Below are positions 4,397 to 5,045 of a stretch of DNA of 5,045 nucleotides, in pieces. Source of the stretch: Zoogloea sp. GTDB taxonomy: Bacteria > Pseudomonadota > Gammaproteobacteria > Burkholderiales > Rhodocyclaceae. Every line of letters begins with the position of its first letter. The stretch's first letter is position 1. The notes under the pieces were generated by a model, which saw nothing but the letters and a program-made list of their open reading frames with translations, was not told where the DNA came from and ran no database searches. A program made the position numbers and the translations under genes. The stretch spans positions 1-5,045 of the forward strand of contig JAEUNV010000662.1 in the NCBI GenBank assembly GCA_016790385.1, in the 5' to 3' direction.

Positions 4397-5045
4397 TCAC
4401 TTGCCGGGCTTGGGGTACATCTCCTTCATCTTGACGATGTCCTTGGTGGAGAGCGCCGCGTTGGTGTTGGTGGGGCCAAGGCCGTCGGCGAACAGGCGTC
4501 CGTCAAAAGCGTAGAGCATGATGGAGGCATCGTCGAAGTCGGTGGCGGAGGTGCCGTCCATGGGGTACTTGCGGAGCACGTTGCGGTCGATGTCGTCGGG
4601 GCTCCAGAAGTTCGGGGGGCCCTGAAAGTATTTGAGCACGGCTTCCCGGTTCCAGACCCGGGAGAATTTTGGCGATTGGTGTTCGTGGATGCAGCCAAGG
4701 GCGTGCCCGAATTCATGCAGCACGACGCGGGAATACTCGGCATCGTCGGTGGTGTCGCGCAGCCAGCCGTAGTTCATGGTGGGCTGGTGAGGGGGGAAGT
4801 AGGCGGTGTTGAGGGCGTCACGCCCAACCGCCGACCACGAGCCTGCGTCGGCGTAGAAGGAGATCCGGATCTCGGCGGCGCCGCTGGTGACGAACTTGAG
4901 CTTTACGTTGACGGTTTTTTCCCACTGCAGGGCAACGGCTTTGACCTTCTTCTGCATCTTCGGCGAACCGTCGAGAAAGCGGCAGCGCAGGACGGTGCCC
5001 GGCGCCCAACGCTTGGTCAGGCGCACGGCCATGCGTGCCTTGCCC
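4397..5045 (-). CDS. M12/astacin-like zinc metallopeptidase (metzincin), 5' end probably outside window
   Basis: This is a zinc endopeptidase with metzincin signatures. Counting from the ATG at 5032, the zinc site is H106-E107-F-G-H110-A-L-G113-C-I-H116-E117-H118, matching HExxHxxGxxHE, with Glu107 as the catalytic base. The Met-turn is S170-I-M172-L-Y174; Tyr in this place is the extra zinc ligand seen in astacins. Upstream are the usual family pieces: RCRFLDGSP (beta strand), a helix with QWEK, AEIRISFYADAGSWSAVGRD and PTMNYGW; after the site come QSP and W143 with SPDDI. The protein ends at residue 211 just after the domain (KMKEMYPKPGK). The frame is still open from 5032 to the window edge (GKAR precedes Met1) and Met1 begins almost at the first strand without a signal peptide. 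A start further upstream, with an export signal or propeptide, is therefore likely; if 5032 is the start, only a weak AAGG precedes it. The next gene follows 63 bases downstream. Confidence 0.9.
   Translation of the reverse strand, partial: GKARMAVRLTKRWAPGTVLRCRFLDGSPKMQKKVKAVALQWEKTVNVKLKFVTSGAAEIRISFYADAGSWSAVGRDALNTAYFPPHQPTMNYGWLRDTTDDAEYSRVVLHEFGHALGCIHEHQSPKFSRVWNREAVLKYFQGPPNFWSPDDIDRNVLRKYPMDGTSATDFDDASIMLYAFDGRLFADGLGPTNTNAALSTKDIVKMKEMYPKPGK

Overview
The window is a GC-rich bacterial chromosomal segment that looks proteobacterial, most likely gammaproteobacterial. It holds the 3' end of a cobalamin-dependent methionine synthase (metH), a gene pair of the kind named PA2779/PA2778 after Pseudomonas aeruginosa, a PEP-CTERM exported protein, and a two-gene minus-strand unit encoding a metzincin-type zinc protease and a small secreted cysteine-containing protein. 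The PEP-CTERM tail implies that the host also has an exosortase (EpsH/XrtA type) and makes an exopolysaccharide; neither is in this window. I do not assign a genus.

Layout. Positions 1-1188 (+) are the last 395 codons of metH: the end of the B12-binding domain and the whole AdoMet reactivation domain. Only 9 bases later, tail to tail, ends a minus-strand pair. Its upstream gene is 2598-2200 (small exported protein with a C-terminal membrane anchor, PA2779 family). Its downstream gene is 2196-1198 (lipoprotein with a C39-like cysteine peptidase domain and TPR repeats, PA2778 family). The two are 3 bases apart and surely co-transcribed. A 307-base intergenic region (2599-2905) separates this pair from the divergent PEP-CTERM gene (2906-3568, +), which is followed by a good intrinsic terminator (3599-3629). 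The right end is a second minus-strand unit: an M12/astacin-like protease (5045-4397, its 5' end cut by or close to the window edge), then 63 bases later an unrecognised 217-residue exported protein (4333-3680).

How the genes may work together. Apart from metH, every complete gene encodes a product with an export signal, so the segment is rich in cell-envelope and secreted functions. The PA2779/PA2778 pair looks like a membrane-anchored partner plus an outer-membrane lipoprotein peptidase. The metzincin and the four-cysteine secreted protein look like a co-expressed pair of unknown purpose. The PEP-CTERM protein is a single transcription unit. I found no mobile element, CRISPR array, tRNA or rRNA.
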